Shown here one piece after another: positions 25,775 through 35,825 of a DNA stretch of 64,000 bases (positions are counted from its first letter, which is position 1; the number at the start of each line of letters is the position of its first letter). Where the stretch lies: the NCBI RefSeq assembly GCF_014196535.1, contig NZ_JACIDU010000002.1, forward strand, positions 310,001-374,000. The letters are read 5' to 3'. The position numbers and the translations under genes are program-made. The notes beneath the pieces are model-generated. The model had not been told where the DNA came from. It ran no database searches and saw only the letters and a program-made list of their open reading frames with translations. Source of the DNA: Allorhizobium borbori. Lineage in GTDB: Bacteria; Pseudomonadota; Alphaproteobacteria; Rhizobiales; Rhizobiaceae.

Positions 25775-28700
25775 ATGGTTTCATCCGCACGCCAGACAGG
25801 TCGGTTTGGGCGAATCGCCGGCATCGTGGCGGCATCCTTGCTGGCGTTGATGGTTCTCCTGATCGTGCTGGTCGGGCTTTTGCCTGTGGGCGGACGGTTG
25901 ATTGCCGGCACGGTTGCCGCGCTCGCTTCCAATGAGGAGCGGACGGTTACGCTGTCTCCCCCGACCGGTATTTTCAACGGCCGCCTGCGGATTGACACGA
26001 TAACCGTCGGTGATCGCGACGGCACCTACGCCACCATCTCCGATCTGGCGGTGGACTGGTCGCCCGCCTCGCTCATCCGTGGCGCCTTCCATGCCAGCAA
26101 TGTTTCCGCCGGGCGCATCGCACTGTCCCGCAAACCATTGCCCTCGCAAACACCGGATGACGGCAAGCCCTTCTCTCTGCCCATCGCCATCGAGGTGGAA
26201 AAGCTGTCGGTTCCCGACATCGCCCTTGCCGAAGCCGTACTCGGCCAGCCCTTTGCGCTTGCCGCCACCGGCTCCATCGACGCCCATCGCGATCAGGCAG
26301 GCCTGACACTTGAGATCGCCAACCGCGACCAGCAGGATGCCCGGGCCTCGGCAAACCTCGTCTATGCTCCGCAGGATAACCGGCTGACGCTGGAGGCCTC
26401 GGTGAGCGAGCCGCAGGGAGGGATGCTGGCCCGCCTTGCCGGCCTGCCCGGCAATCCCGCCGTGGAACTCGACCTGACCGGTGCCGGCCCGCTGTCGGAC
26501 TGGAACGGTCGTCTCACCGGCAAGGTCGATGGCGCGGAGGTTCTGGCAATCGCTGGCAGGCATCAACTCACCAAGGACGGCCACGCCATCGCGGTTCAGG
26601 GCGGCGGTACGCCGGTCGAACTTCTGCCCCCGGCCCTTCGTCCGCTTTTCGTCGGAAAGACACGCATCGATATTGCCGCGCTTGTGAAACCGGATGGCGG
26701 CGTGCGGATCGACACCGGCCGCGTGGAAACCGACGCGCTGACGCTGAAAGCCGCTGGCACCTATGATCCCGCAGGCGGCGCCAACGATTTGAGCGCCAGC
26801 CTTGCCGGCGTGAACGGCCCGGCCGATTTCCGCCTGCCGCTCGAAACCGGTGAGGCCCGCGCCATGATCCGCAGCCTGACGCTATCGCTCTCCGGTCCGA
26901 CGCAGTCGGCCACACTTTCCGCCGCCGCCACAGTCGATTCCGTTACTATGCCCGGCATCGGGTTGAGCGGTGTGCAGATCGGCGCCCACGGCGAAAGCAT
27001 TGATCTCGCCAGCCGCAAGGGCCGCATTCTCGCGGAGATGACCATTGCCGCCAGTGATATGGCCGACGAAAATCTCGCCCGTGTCGTGCGCGCGCCGGTC
27101 AAGCTCACGGTCCCGCTTGCCCTCTCCGGCGAGACCATCGCCATCGAAAGCGCGGGACTGGAAAGTGCGGCCATCGGCGGTTCGTTAAGTGGCTCTTACG
27201 GACTGGAAACGAAAGCCTTTGCCGGTGATGTCCGCCTCTTCGCCCTGCCCTCCGTGCTACCGCCTAATCTCGCCGCGAAGCTCACCACCACCATTGCCGC
27301 CTCGGGCAAGCTGACGGCTGGCAACGGAGCTTTCGGCTTGAGCGAACTTGCGGTCAAATCCGAACTTCTCGAAGCCGCCGGTTCGGTTTCGCTGGCGGAC
27401 AGGGACTTGAATGCGGCGCTGACTGGCACCCTGCCCGATCTCGGCAAGTTGCTGGCCGATGCCACCGGCACGGGCGCCTTCACCCTGTCTGCCAGCGGTT
27501 CAATCGATGCACCAGCCTTCAAGGCTGGCCTGGACACGAAGAACGCCGTTCTCGCAGGCAAGAAGGTTGGACACCTTTCCGTCAAGGCGGAAGGTAAGGC
27601 CGACAAGACCGCCCCGACCGCCGAACTGACGGCGGACGGCAAGCTGGACGGTCAGACGTTGAAGGCCACTGCCAGCCTGATCTCGACGCCCCAGGGCCCC
27701 AACATCCCGAAACTCACCCTTGACGCCGGACCGAACAAGCTGACCGGCGCACTACGCTTTTCGCCGGCCTTCAAGCCGCTCGACGGCAAGATTACTTTCG
27801 ATTTCCCGGATGTTTCGCTGCTGGCAGCACTCGCCGGCCAGAAGGCGAGCGGCGGCCTTGCCGGGAATGCCGCGCTGACGCCGCAAAACGGCGTAACAGG
27901 TTTGACGGCAAAGGCCTCCGGCAGTGTCGCAAGCGCCGGCGCCTCGCTTGAAAAGCTGGTGCTCGACCTGAGGATGCCGGACATCACCTCCATCGCGGTG
28001 GATGGCGTTCTTTCCGCCGCCCGCGCCGGCACCAATGACGCCGGCGTACAGAACCTGAAGCTCGATATCGCGCATAGCGGTGACAGCACCGGCTTCAACC
28101 TCGACGGCCGCTACGACAACGCTCCTCTGGCGCTGAAGGGCAACCTGACCCGGAAGGATGGCGCAATCGCCATCCGGCTCGACAATTTAACCGCTGCGCC
28201 GAAACAGATCCCGGTGCGCCTCGCCGCGCCGACCGCCATCCGCGTGGAAAACGGCACGGCCACCCTCAACAACCTCAAAATTGCGACGGGTAGCGGTTCG
28301 ATCACCGTCAACGGCAGCGCCGGCAAGACGCTGAACCTCACTGCGGCCCTCGCCGCCCTGCCAGCCAGCCTCGCCAATGCCTTCGCACCCGATCTGGCTG
28401 CCGAGGGTACGATTTCCGGCGAAGTGAAGGCCACGGGCGAAGCGGCAAACCCGGCCGTTGCCTACCGGCTGGACTGGGCGAACGCGGCAACCAGCCAGAC
28501 CAAGGGGGCCGGCCTCTCGCCGCTTGCCATCAAGGCCAACGGCACCTTTGCCGGCGGCAGACTTGGCCTTGACTCCGAGGTCAACGGGTCTGGCGGACTG
28601 GCGATTTCCGGCGGTGGTAATGTTGAAGTGGCAGGCGCGAAGACGCTCCAGCTTTCCTTCAAGGGACGCGTGCCGATGGCCGCCCTTCAAGGCAAACTGA

Positions 28701-29935
28701 CCGATCAGGGCCTTTCAGCTGAAGGAACGGCCGATCTCGACGTGACTATTGCCGGCACCTCCACATCCCCGGCCGTGACGGGCGCTGTCACACTGAACGG
28801 TGCCAGGATCATTGACCTGCGCCGCAACCTCACCCTCAACGACCTCAAGGGCACGCTGCGCTTCGATGGCGCGCAGGCAACGCTTTCAGAATTGACGGGA
28901 CGTCTTGGGGGCGGTGGCACGATCAGCGCCAGCGGCACCATCGGCATTCAGCCGCAAAGCGGCTTCCCCGCCGATATCGCCGTGAAGCTGAACGGCGCCA
29001 CCTATGCGGACGGTACGCTCTTCACCACATCGGCGAGCGGCGACCTCGCCCTCAAAGGTCCGCTTATGACCGCGCCGGTCCTCTCTGGCCGCATCGCTCT
29101 TTCGAAGACGTCGATCACCGTTCCTGAAAAGTTGCCCGCCTCGCTGTCGGAAATCGACATTCGCCACAAGAACGCACCGGCGGCGGTGAAGGCGCAGGCC
29201 CGCGACATGCGCGGCGACGAGACCAACGGTTCGACGTCCGCCATCGGGCTCGACCTGGCCATCAACGCTTCATCGGGCATTTTCGTGCGTGGCCGTGGTA
29301 TCGATGCCGAACTTGGCGGCGACCTCACCATTCGCGGCACGGCGGCGGACCCCGTCGTGGCAGGTGCCTTCACCATGCGCCGCGGTCGTCTGACGATCCT
29401 GTCGCGGCGGCTTGATTTCTCCTCAGGCACGATCACTTTCGGCGGCGCGCTGATCCCGGTTCTCAATCTCGAGGCCACCACCAGCGCCAGTTCGACGACG
29501 ATTACCGTCGATGTCACCGGCCTGGCCAACGACCCGACCATCACCTTCTCCTCCTCACCGGCTCTGCCGCAGGACGAAATCATCGCCCAGCTTATTTTCG
29601 GCCAGTCGATGTCGAAGCTTTCGGCCCTGCAGATCGCCCAGCTTGCCGATGCCGTCAGCCAGCTTGCCGGCGGGCGCTCGTCCTCCCTGTTCGAAAAACT
29701 CCGGAGCAATCTCGGCGTGGATGATCTCGACATTTCAACCGACGACAAGGGACAGGCCAAGGTTTCCGCTGGTAAGTACTTGAATGAACGAACCTATATC
29801 CAGCTTGAACAAGGCGGCTCATCCGGCGGCAAGGCCGTCATCAATCTCGATGTGGGCAAGGGCGTGAAGCTGCGCGGTCAGGCTGGCGCCGACGGATCAG
29901 GGGCGGCAGGCGTGTTCTACGAACGCGAGTACTGA
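25775..29935 (+). CDS. tamB: Translocation and assembly module subunit TamB
   Basis: A 1386-residue AsmA-like protein. A single N-terminal anchor helix (about residues 14-36) is followed by a very long periplasmic region rich in short beta strands and alanine/glycine. The C-terminal DUF490/TamB domain (about residues 1050-1386) includes RGRGIDAELGGDLTIRGTA, RRGRLTILSRRLDFSSGTI and PALPQDEIIAQLIFGQSM. It ends in GVFYEREY, a terminal beta signal. It acts with TamA as a hydrophobic groove spanning the periplasm. Length is within the alphaproteobacterial range. The two genes are almost certainly one operon. Confidence 0.95.
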   Translation: MVSSARQTGRFGRIAGIVAASLLALMVLLIVLVGLLPVGGRLIAGTVAALASNEERTVTLSPPTGIFNGRLRIDTITVGDRDGTYATISDLAVDWSPASLIRGAFHASNVSAGRIALSRKPLPSQTPDDGKPFSLPIAIEVEKLSVPDIALAEAVLGQPFALAATGSIDAHRDQAGLTLEIANRDQQDARASANLVYAPQDNRLTLEASVSEPQGGMLARLAGLPGNPAVELDLTGAGPLSDWNGRLTGKVDGAEVLAIAGRHQLTKDGHAIAVQGGGTPVELLPPALRPLFVGKTRIDIAALVKPDGGVRIDTGRVETDALTLKAAGTYDPAGGANDLSASLAGVNGPADFRLPLETGEARAMIRSLTLSLSGPTQSATLSAAATVDSVTMPGIGLSGVQIGAHGESIDLASRKGRILAEMTIAASDMADENLARVVRAPVKLTVPLALSGETIAIESAGLESAAIGGSLSGSYGLETKAFAGDVRLFALPSVLPPNLAAKLTTTIAASGKLTAGNGAFGLSELAVKSELLEAAGSVSLADRDLNAALTGTLPDLGKLLADATGTGAFTLSASGSIDAPAFKAGLDTKNAVLAGKKVGHLSVKAEGKADKTAPTAELTADGKLDGQTLKATASLISTPQGPNIPKLTLDAGPNKLTGALRFSPAFKPLDGKITFDFPDVSLLAALAGQKASGGLAGNAALTPQNGVTGLTAKASGSVASAGASLEKLVLDLRMPDITSIAVDGVLSAARAGTNDAGVQNLKLDIAHSGDSTGFNLDGRYDNAPLALKGNLTRKDGAIAIRLDNLTAAPKQIPVRLAAPTAIRVENGTATLNNLKIATGSGSITVNGSAGKTLNLTAALAALPASLANAFAPDLAAEGTISGEVKATGEAANPAVAYRLDWANAATSQTKGAGLSPLAIKANGTFAGGRLGLDSEVNGSGGLAISGGGNVEVAGAKTLQLSFKGRVPMAALQGKLTDQGLSAEGTADLDVTIAGTSTSPAVTGAVTLNGARIIDLRRNLTLNDLKGTLRFDGAQATLSELTGRLGGGGTISASGTIGIQPQSGFPADIAVKLNGATYADGTLFTTSASGDLALKGPLMTAPVLSGRIALSKTSITVPEKLPASLSEIDIRHKNAPAAVKAQARDMRGDETNGSTSAIGLDLAINASSGIFVRGRGIDAELGGDLTIRGTAADPVVAGAFTMRRGRLTILSRRLDFSSGTITFGGALIPVLNLEATTSASSTTITVDVTGLANDPTITFSSSPALPQDEIIAQLIFGQSMSKLSALQIAQLADAVSQLAGGRSSSLFEKLRSNLGVDDLDISTDDKGQAKVSAGKYLNERTYIQLEQGGSSGGKAVINLDVGKGVKLRGQAGADGSGAAGVFYEREY

Positions 29936-30227
29936 TCTGGCGACCGCACAATGCGCCGTATATTCGCTTTTGCAAAAATAACGAAAACCTTAACGACGTA
30001 TAGAAATCTTTCAATAATTTGGACGACTATGCATCTGCACGGACGCGATTTGCGACACATGATGTTTTCCGGCGCCGCCTGATGATTGGGCCATTTCCGA
30101 ATTCGACGCAATAATCGCCCTTACCGGGGCATATTCCGATGCCGCATTCCGACAGGTGCGGTTGTCCGTGATTAATGTGGATGCGAGACCCGTTGTCCAA
30201 TGGAGACGGGTCGACAGGAAGGCAAAG
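29936..30227. other. Intergenic region between tamB and the PAS chemoreceptor
   Basis: A 292-bp gap. It is AT-rich near 29960-30030 and must hold the chemoreceptor promoter in its right half. I find no convincing hairpin terminator, small ORF with a good ribosome site, or repeat. Confidence 0.6.
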
Positions 30228-32078
30228 ATGCGGCTCTTTTCTCGGTCGTCCAAATCGACCAAAGAAGTTTATACGGCCCTCGACCGCTCGTGCGCCATCA
30301 TTCAGTTCGACCTGAAGGGCACGATCCTCGAAGCGAACGACAATTTCTGCAAGACCATGGGATATGCAGCGGCTGAACTTGTCGGCAAGCACCACAGCAT
30401 GTTCTGCGACCCCGAAGACGTCAAAAGCCCGGATTATGCCCGTTTCTGGGCAGACCTCGCCGCAGGAACCTATAAATCGGGTGAATTCCGTCGCCTGGAC
30501 AAGGCCGGCAAGGATATCTGGCTGGAAGCAAGCTATAATCCGGTTCCCGTCGGCGGCCGTCCGCACCGCGTCGTCAAGGTTGCCTCGGATATTACCGCCC
30601 GAAAGCTCGCCTCGCTTGAAGCCGAAGCCCGGATGGCAGCGCTTTCACGCGTGCAGGCCGTCATCGAGTTCACCCCCGACGGTGAAATCCTCGACGCCAA
30701 CGAGAACTTTCTCAAGGTCTTCGGCTACACGCTGGCCGAGATCAGGGGCAAACATCACCGGATGCTTTGTCCGCCGGACTTCACCGGCTCGCCCGCCTAT
30801 GGCCAGCTTTGGGAACGACTGCGCGGCGGCGAGTTCGTGGCACAGGAATTCGAACGCCGGAGCAAGAGCGGTGCCCCGGTGTGGATTCAGGCGTCCTACA
30901 ATCCTGTGACCGATGGCCGGGGCCGGGTCTGCAAGGTCGTGAAATTCGCAACCGACATTACCGGCCGCATTACCGCTGCCGACCGCCTCGCTTCTGGGCT
31001 TCAGGCTCTCGCCGAGCGTAACCTGGCATTCCGCATCGATCAGCCGTTCATTCCAGCCCTCGACAGGGTTCGCAACGACTTCAACACCTCCGTCGGCATT
31101 CTGCAGGATGCGCTTTTGAGGGTGCTGGAGAGCGGCGACATGATCAGCGAACGCGCCGGCACGCTGCTCGGACTGAATGCCGACCTTGCCGACCGCACCG
31201 GCAAGCAGGCTGCTGCGGTGGAGGAGACAACCGCCGCCATGCAGCAGATCGCCATCAACATCAAGGACAACACCCACCGCGCCGAGGAAATGGGCGATAT
31301 CGTCAGGGAAGCGCAGGTTTCGGCCAACCGCTCCGGCGAGGTGGTGGGCAAGACGATCAGCGCCATGGGCGCCATCGAGGAATCCTCCCAGCGCATTTCC
31401 TCGATCATCGGCGTCATCGATGAAATCGCCTTCCAGACGAACCTGCTGGCACTGAATGCGGGCGTGGAAGCTGCCCGCGCCGGAGAGGCCGGCAAGGGCT
31501 TTGCGGTGGTGGCTCAGGAAGTGCGCGAACTTGCCCAGCGCTCCGGTAACGCCGCCAAGGAAATCAAGACCTTGATCAACGCTTCGTCGGATCAGGTCAG
31601 AAGCGGTGTCGCGCTGGTGGATGAAAGCGGCAAGGTGCTATCCACCATTGCCAGCCAGGTCGACCGCATTGGTGCCAATATCGCCGCCATCGTCGTCTCG
31701 ACGCGCGAACAGGCCACCGGGCTCGATGAGATCAACCGCGCGATTAAGGACATCGACCGTAGCGCGCACGAAAACCGCGAAATGGTGAACCGCAGCCGCA
31801 CGGCAAGCGAAAGCCTTGCCGGCGATGCGGAAGACCTGCGCCGCATGGTCGGAGCCTTCCACCTGGGCGGCGGCGCCGCGCCTCGCCGGACGGCACCAGC
31901 ACCAACACCCGCGCGGCGCACTGAAAGTCGCCCTGTCCACCATTCCGTTGCATCGGTTACCGCCCACGCGGCACCAGTGCAACCCGCCCCCTCGCCTGCC
32001 CGCGCCTTGCAACAGCGTGTCGCAGCCGTGACTTCCGCTTCAACAGCCGCAGACACCAACACCTGGGAGGAATTCTGA
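30228..32078 (+). CDS. Soluble methyl-accepting chemotaxis protein with two PAS domains
   Basis: A 616-residue receptor with no membrane segment. PAS domain 1 is at about residues 17-118 and PAS domain 2 at about 138-240; each carries an ASYNPV strand and ends in DITxR, the Aer-like type that can bind heme or FAD. A short linker leads to the cytoplasmic signalling domain, with the conserved tip IIGVIDEIAFQTNLLALNAG from about residue 391. The C-terminal pentapeptide WEEF ends a flexible proline/alanine-rich tail and resembles the CheR/CheB docking tether NWETF. ATG 30228 has AGGAAGG five bases upstream. It is coupled to cheW. Probably an energy or oxygen sensor; ligand unknown. Confidence 0.92.
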   Translation: MRLFSRSSKSTKEVYTALDRSCAIIQFDLKGTILEANDNFCKTMGYAAAELVGKHHSMFCDPEDVKSPDYARFWADLAAGTYKSGEFRRLDKAGKDIWLEASYNPVPVGGRPHRVVKVASDITARKLASLEAEARMAALSRVQAVIEFTPDGEILDANENFLKVFGYTLAEIRGKHHRMLCPPDFTGSPAYGQLWERLRGGEFVAQEFERRSKSGAPVWIQASYNPVTDGRGRVCKVVKFATDITGRITAADRLASGLQALAERNLAFRIDQPFIPALDRVRNDFNTSVGILQDALLRVLESGDMISERAGTLLGLNADLADRTGKQAAAVEETTAAMQQIAINIKDNTHRAEEMGDIVREAQVSANRSGEVVGKTISAMGAIEESSQRISSIIGVIDEIAFQTNLLALNAGVEAARAGEAGKGFAVVAQEVRELAQRSGNAAKEIKTLINASSDQVRSGVALVDESGKVLSTIASQVDRIGANIAAIVVSTREQATGLDEINRAIKDIDRSAHENREMVNRSRTASESLAGDAEDLRRMVGAFHLGGGAAPRRTAPAPTPARRTESRPVHHSVASVTAHAAPVQPAPSPARALQQRVAAVTSASTAADTNTWEEF

Positions 32079-32554
32079 TGGCATTGCCTAACACCACCAA
32101 TGACGCGAACGAACCGCTGGAACTGATCGCATTTCGCGTCGGTGATCAGGAATTCTGCATGCGCACGACCTCGATCCGCGAAATTCGCGGCTGGTCACCC
32201 GTGACCCCGATTCCACAGGCACCCTATGATGTTCTGGGCGTCATCAACCTGCGCGGCTCGGTCATCCCGATTGTGGATCTCTCCCACAAGCTCGGCATGG
32301 GCCCAACCGCCTCGAACGACCGCAGCGCCATCATCGTCGGCGAAGTGCATGACATGGTCGTCGGCATGCTGGTGGATCGCGTGTCCGATATCCTCACGGT
32401 TCCCGCTTCCAGTCTGCAGCCGGTACCGGAACTGACGACCTCCTTCGACAAGTCCATCGCCGAAGGCATTATCGCCGCCGAAAGCGGCATGATCTGCTTC
32501 CTCAACCTGCAGCGCCTGTTCCGCGGCAAGGAGCTGGACGAACTGGCCGCCTGA
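32078..32554 (+). CDS. cheW: Chemotaxis adaptor CheW
   Basis: A 158-residue single-domain CheW scaffold linking receptors to CheA. Core motifs are LIAFRVGDQEFCMRTTSIRE, VINLRGSVIPIVDLSHKLG and IIVGEVHDMVVGMLVDRVSD. Its ATG overlaps the chemoreceptor stop by one base (TGATG), so the two are translated together as a receptor-adaptor pair. Rhizobia commonly carry an extra mcp-cheW pair outside the main che operon. No CheA, CheY or CheR genes occur in the window. Confidence 0.95.
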   Translation: MALPNTTNDANEPLELIAFRVGDQEFCMRTTSIREIRGWSPVTPIPQAPYDVLGVINLRGSVIPIVDLSHKLGMGPTASNDRSAIIVGEVHDMVVGMLVDRVSDILTVPASSLQPVPELTTSFDKSIAEGIIAAESGMICFLNLQRLFRGKELDELAA

Positions 32555-32580
32555 GGCACTTGAAAAACGCCAACATGAAC

Positions 32581-32608
32581 GCGATGGAATTTTCAACGAT
32601 TCCATCGC
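32581..32608 (+). terminator. Terminator-like hairpin after cheW
   Basis: GCGATGGAAT pairs perfectly with ATTCCATCGC around an 8-base loop, followed by a T-rich stretch (TTCAAATTTCATTTT). It lies 26 bp after the cheW stop. Confidence 0.65.
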
Positions 32609-32648
32609 TTCAAATTTCATTTTGAGCGCATAAATTCGAATTTTCTGC

Positions 32649-32680
32649 CGATATATGATCGGTCGTTCAACGATATATCG
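32649..32680. promoter_or_regulatory. Paired CGATATAT boxes upstream of alr
   Basis: CGATATAT at 32649-32656 and the palindrome CGATATATCG at 32671-32680 lie about 45-70 bp before the alr start. They read both as direct repeats about 22 bp apart, two helical turns, and as inverted repeats. This geometry suits an Lrp-family regulator such as the one encoded at 35233, but that link is inference. Confidence 0.4.
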
Positions 32681-32721
32681 CTTACCGTTCTTGCGGGGAA
32701 CAATTCGCAAGGACGAAGAAC

Positions 32722-33873
32722 ATGAACGACACGATGCGCAGCATCAGCGCCGACGTCCCATCCACGCTCGGGGCCGCCGGTCTTCTGACCATTGATCTCG
32801 GCGCACTCCGCGACAACTATCTGGCGCTCGCCCGGCGAGCTGAACCTGCCCGCGCTGCCGCCGTCGTCAAGGCCGACGCCTATGGGCTGGGCGCAGAGAA
32901 GGTCGTGCCGGTACTGCTCGAGGCCGGTTGCCGGGATTTCTTCGTCGCGCATTTTTCCGAAGCCCTGAAGCTTCGTCCTTTGATCGCAGCCGATTGCCGT
33001 CTCTTTGTGCTGAACGGCCTTCTGCCGGGCGACGAGCAGACCTGCGCCGATACCGGCATCATTCCGGTTCTCAACGGCCTTGAACAGATCGCCCTCTGGA
33101 AAGCCGAGGCCCGTCGCCGCGATACCGTTCTGCCCGCGGCCCTCCAGTTCGACACCGGCATGTCGCGCCTTGGCCTGTCGCTGGACGAGGCAAAGGCACT
33201 CGCCGCCGATCCGTCTGGTCTCGAAGGCATCCACCTCGAAATCGTCATGAGCCATCTGGCCTGCGCCGACGAGCCGGAAAACCCGGCCAACACCGCCCAG
33301 CTTGCCAACATGCAGATCGCTGGCGCTCTCTTTCCGCAGACGCCGGTGTGCTTCTCCAATTCCGGTGGCCTGTTCCTCACACCGGACTATCGCGGCGCGC
33401 TGTGCCGCCCCGGCATCGCGCTTTATGGCGGCGTGCCGCAGAACGGCATGGAAAACCCCGGCAAACCGGTGGTTACGCTCTCCGTTGCCGTCGTGCAGAC
33501 CCGCACTGTGCCCGCCGGCACCGCTATCGGTTACGGGGGTTCGCTGGTGGCCGACAAGCCGATGCGCCTCGCCGTCATTTCCGCCGGTTATGCCGATGGC
33601 ATTCCGCGCTGCCTCAGCAACCGGGGCGCCGCTTATTACAATGGCGTGCGCCTGCCCATTGCCGGCCGCGTATCCATGGACAGCATCATTCTCGATGTCA
33701 CCGCCCTGCCGGAAGGCGCGTTGAAGCTCGGCTCCATGGTGGAACTGATCGGCCCCCGGCAGACGCTGGAGCAGATCGCCGCCGATGCGGGCACCATCTC
33801 GTATGAAATCCTTACCTCGCTCGGCAAGCGTTACCGCCGGGTCTATCGTAATCCGCAGCCGTTGAAGGCCTGA
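32722..33873 (+). CDS. alr: Alanine racemase (catabolic DadX type by context)
   Basis: PLP racemase of 383 residues that interconverts L- and D-alanine. The PLP lysine is Lys50 in [12 protein letters not shown]. Other blocks are [18 protein letters not shown] near residue 238, and [12 protein letters not shown] with [14 protein letters not shown], the tyrosine and arginine region of the second half-site. It precedes D-amino-acid dehydrogenase by 13 bp, with an Lrp regulator just beyond. That points to alanine catabolism: the racemase makes D-alanine and DadA oxidises it to pyruvate. It could still serve cell-wall D-alanine supply. Confidence 0.95.
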   Translation: MNDTMRSISADVPSTLGAAGLLTIDLGALRDNYLALARRAEPARAAAVVKADAYGLGAEKVVPVLLEAGCRDFFVAHFSEALKLRPLIAADCRLFVLNGLLPGDEQTCADTGIIPVLNGLEQIALWKAEARRRDTVLPAALQFDTGMSRLGLSLDEAKALAADPSGLEGIHLEIVMSHLACADEPENPANTAQLANMQIAGALFPQTPVCFSNSGGLFLTPDYRGALCRPGIALYGGVPQNGMENPGKPVVTLSVAVVQTRTVPAGTAIGYGGSLVADKPMRLAVISAGYADGIPRCLSNRGAAYYNGVRLPIAGRVSMDSIILDVTALPEGALKLGSMVELIGPRQTLEQIAADAGTISYEILTSLGKRYRRVYRNPQPLKA

Positions 33874-33886
33874 TCAGGAGGCTCCC

Positions 33887-35143
33887 ATGAAAGTCGTCAT
33901 TCTCGGTTCTGGCGTCGTTGGCGTCACCTCCGCCTGGTATCTGGCCCGCGCCGGCCACGAAGTCACCGTCATTGACCGTCAGCCGGGTGCAGCGCTCGAA
34001 ACGTCCTTTGCCAATGCCGGCGAAATCTCGCCCGGCTATTCCACGCCCTGGGCCGCTCCCGGCGTTCCCATGAAGGCGCTGAAGTGGATGTTCCAGAAGC
34101 ACGCCCCGTTCTCGATCCGCCCGAAGGCGGTAGCCGAGGCGTGGCCGTGGATGATGCAGATGCTGGCGAACTGCAACCACGCCAGTTACATCGTCAACAA
34201 GGGCCGCATGGTGCGCGTGGCCGAATACAGCCGCGACTGCCTGATGGCGCTGCGTCAGGCGACCGGCGTGCAATATGACCACCGCACACAAGGCACGCTG
34301 GAAGTGTTCCGCAACCAGCAGGCCCTCGACGGCATCGCCAAGGATGTCGAAATCCTGAAGTCGAGCGGCGTTCCCTTCGAACTGCTGGACCGTGACGGCT
34401 GCGTCGCTGCCGAACCGGGCCTCAAGGCATCGAGCCACAAGATCGTCGGTGGTCTGCGTCTGCCCGGCGACGAGACCGGCGACTGCTTCATGTTCACCAC
34501 GGCGCTGGCAGAAAAGGCAGCCGAACTCGGCGTGAAGTTCCACTACAACACCGCCATTCACCGCGCCCGTACCGATGGCAACCGCATTGTCGCCATCGAA
34601 ACCTCGATCGGCGACGTGACCGGCGACGTCTTCGTCGGCGCGCTCGGCAGCTACACCCCGGCCTTCCTGAAGCCGCTTGGCCTCAAACTGCCGGTCTACC
34701 CGATTAAGGGCTACTCGATCACGGTTCCGATCGTCGATGAAACGAAGGCCCCGGTTTCGACCGTCATGGACGAAGCCTACAAGGTGGCCATCACCCGCCT
34801 CGGCGACCGTATCCGCGTCGGTGGCACGGCGGAAATCGCCGGCTTCAACCTCGATCTGCCGAAGGCGCGTCAGGAAACGCTGACGCTCTCCGTCGAAGAC
34901 CTGTTCGGCGGCGCCGGTGACCAATCCAAGGCGATCTTCTGGACGGGCCTGCGGCCCTGCACGCCGGATGGCACGCCGGTCATCGGCCCGACGCGGTACC
35001 CGAACCTCTATCTCAACGCCGGTCACGGCACGCTCGGCTGGACCATGTCCTGCGGCTCTGCCCAGGTGCTTGCCGATCTCATCTCCGGCCGCAAGCCCGA
35101 GATCGAGACCGCCGACCTCGCCATCAGCCGCTACGCAGCCTGA
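33887..35143 (+). CDS. dadA: D-amino-acid dehydrogenase, small subunit
   Basis: FAD-dependent membrane-associated dehydrogenase of 418 residues that deaminates D-alanine and other D-amino acids to 2-oxo acids, passing electrons to the respiratory chain. The N-terminal dinucleotide fold is [20 protein letters not shown] (GxGxxG at residues 7-12). DadA-specific stretches are [21 protein letters not shown] and, near the C-terminus, [18 protein letters not shown] and [15 protein letters not shown]. It forms an operon with the alanine racemase. D-amino acids released by the dipeptidase cluster at 8.7-11.1 kb could feed into it. Confidence 0.96.
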   Translation: MKVVILGSGVVGVTSAWYLARAGHEVTVIDRQPGAALETSFANAGEISPGYSTPWAAPGVPMKALKWMFQKHAPFSIRPKAVAEAWPWMMQMLANCNHASYIVNKGRMVRVAEYSRDCLMALRQATGVQYDHRTQGTLEVFRNQQALDGIAKDVEILKSSGVPFELLDRDGCVAAEPGLKASSHKIVGGLRLPGDETGDCFMFTTALAEKAAELGVKFHYNTAIHRARTDGNRIVAIETSIGDVTGDVFVGALGSYTPAFLKPLGLKLPVYPIKGYSITVPIVDETKAPVSTVMDEAYKVAITRLGDRIRVGGTAEIAGFNLDLPKARQETLTLSVEDLFGGAGDQSKAIFWTGLRPCTPDGTPVIGPTRYPNLYLNAGHGTLGWTMSCGSAQVLADLISGRKPEIETADLAISRYAA

Positions 35144-35167
35144 AACCTGCGAAGCGGCCAAACAGGG

Positions 35168-35207
35168 CAGCCGGGGTGGGTCTCTTTCCATCCGCCCGCC
35201 TCGGCTG
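35168..35207. terminator. Convergent terminator hairpin between dadA and the Lrp gene
   Basis: CAGCCGGGGTGGG pairs with CCCGCCTCGGCTG as a 13-bp stem with two G-T wobbles and a 14-base loop rich in T (TCTCTTTCCA). It lies between two genes that converge. The T-tract is weak on both sides. Confidence 0.55.
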
Positions 35208-35232
35208 TTCTGCCATGCTGACCGGAGGCGCC

Positions 35233-35694
35233 CTATCGTGCTTTCTTGGGCGCGGCGAGAACATTGCGAATGGAAAAGGACGAGTGGATGCGCGACACAC
35301 CGGGCAGGCTGGAGAGGATTTCCTTGTGAATGCGCTCGAAGTCCTGCGCGCTTTCCGCCTCCACCCGCAGGAAGTAGTCGGAATCCCCGGTCATGAGGTA
35401 GCATTCGCGGATTTCGGGATATTTGCGCACGGCGGATTCGAAGCGGTTCAGATATTCCTCTGTCTGCCGGTCGAGCGTGATCTGCACCATGACGGCGATG
35501 CCATCGCCCCCCGCAGCACTCGCCACAATCGCCGTATAGCCGCGAATGATGCCTTCCTGCTCGAGAATATTGATGCGGCGCAGGCAGGCGGATGGCGAAA
35601 GCCCCACCTCCTCGGCAAGCTTGGCATTGCTCATGCGGGCGTTCAGCCGAAGCAGACGGATGATATTGCGGTCGATGGCATCAAGGCCGGACAT
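35233..35694 (-). CDS. Lrp/AsnC family regulator, likely of alanine catabolism
   Basis: A 153-residue regulator. The N-terminal helix-turn-helix (AKLAEEVGLSPSACLRRINI) is followed by a RAM ligand-binding domain containing the typical ECYLMTGDSDYFLRVEAES block. It converges on dadA. Lrp-type DadR proteins that respond to L-alanine sit next to dadA-alr in many proteobacteria, so control of this operon is likely but inferred. Its own upstream gap before the SDR gene is 131 bp and could hold a shared divergent promoter. Confidence 0.92.
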   Translation of the reverse strand: MSGLDAIDRNIIRLLRLNARMSNAKLAEEVGLSPSACLRRINILEQEGIIRGYTAIVASAAGGDGIAVMVQITLDRQTEEYLNRFESAVRKYPEIRECYLMTGDSDYFLRVEAESAQDFERIHKEILSSLPGVSRIHSSFSIRNVLAAPKKAR

Positions 35695-35825
35695 GGATAC
35701 ACTTTCGAAGGGCGGGAGCAGCCCCGCCGCTGGCTTTATGGCTTGCCATCCGGCAGCAGGCTTTTAAAACAGGAAACCGATTTTTTGCACACCAGCCCGC
35801 CCCCCGCAACTACAGGAATTTCAAC

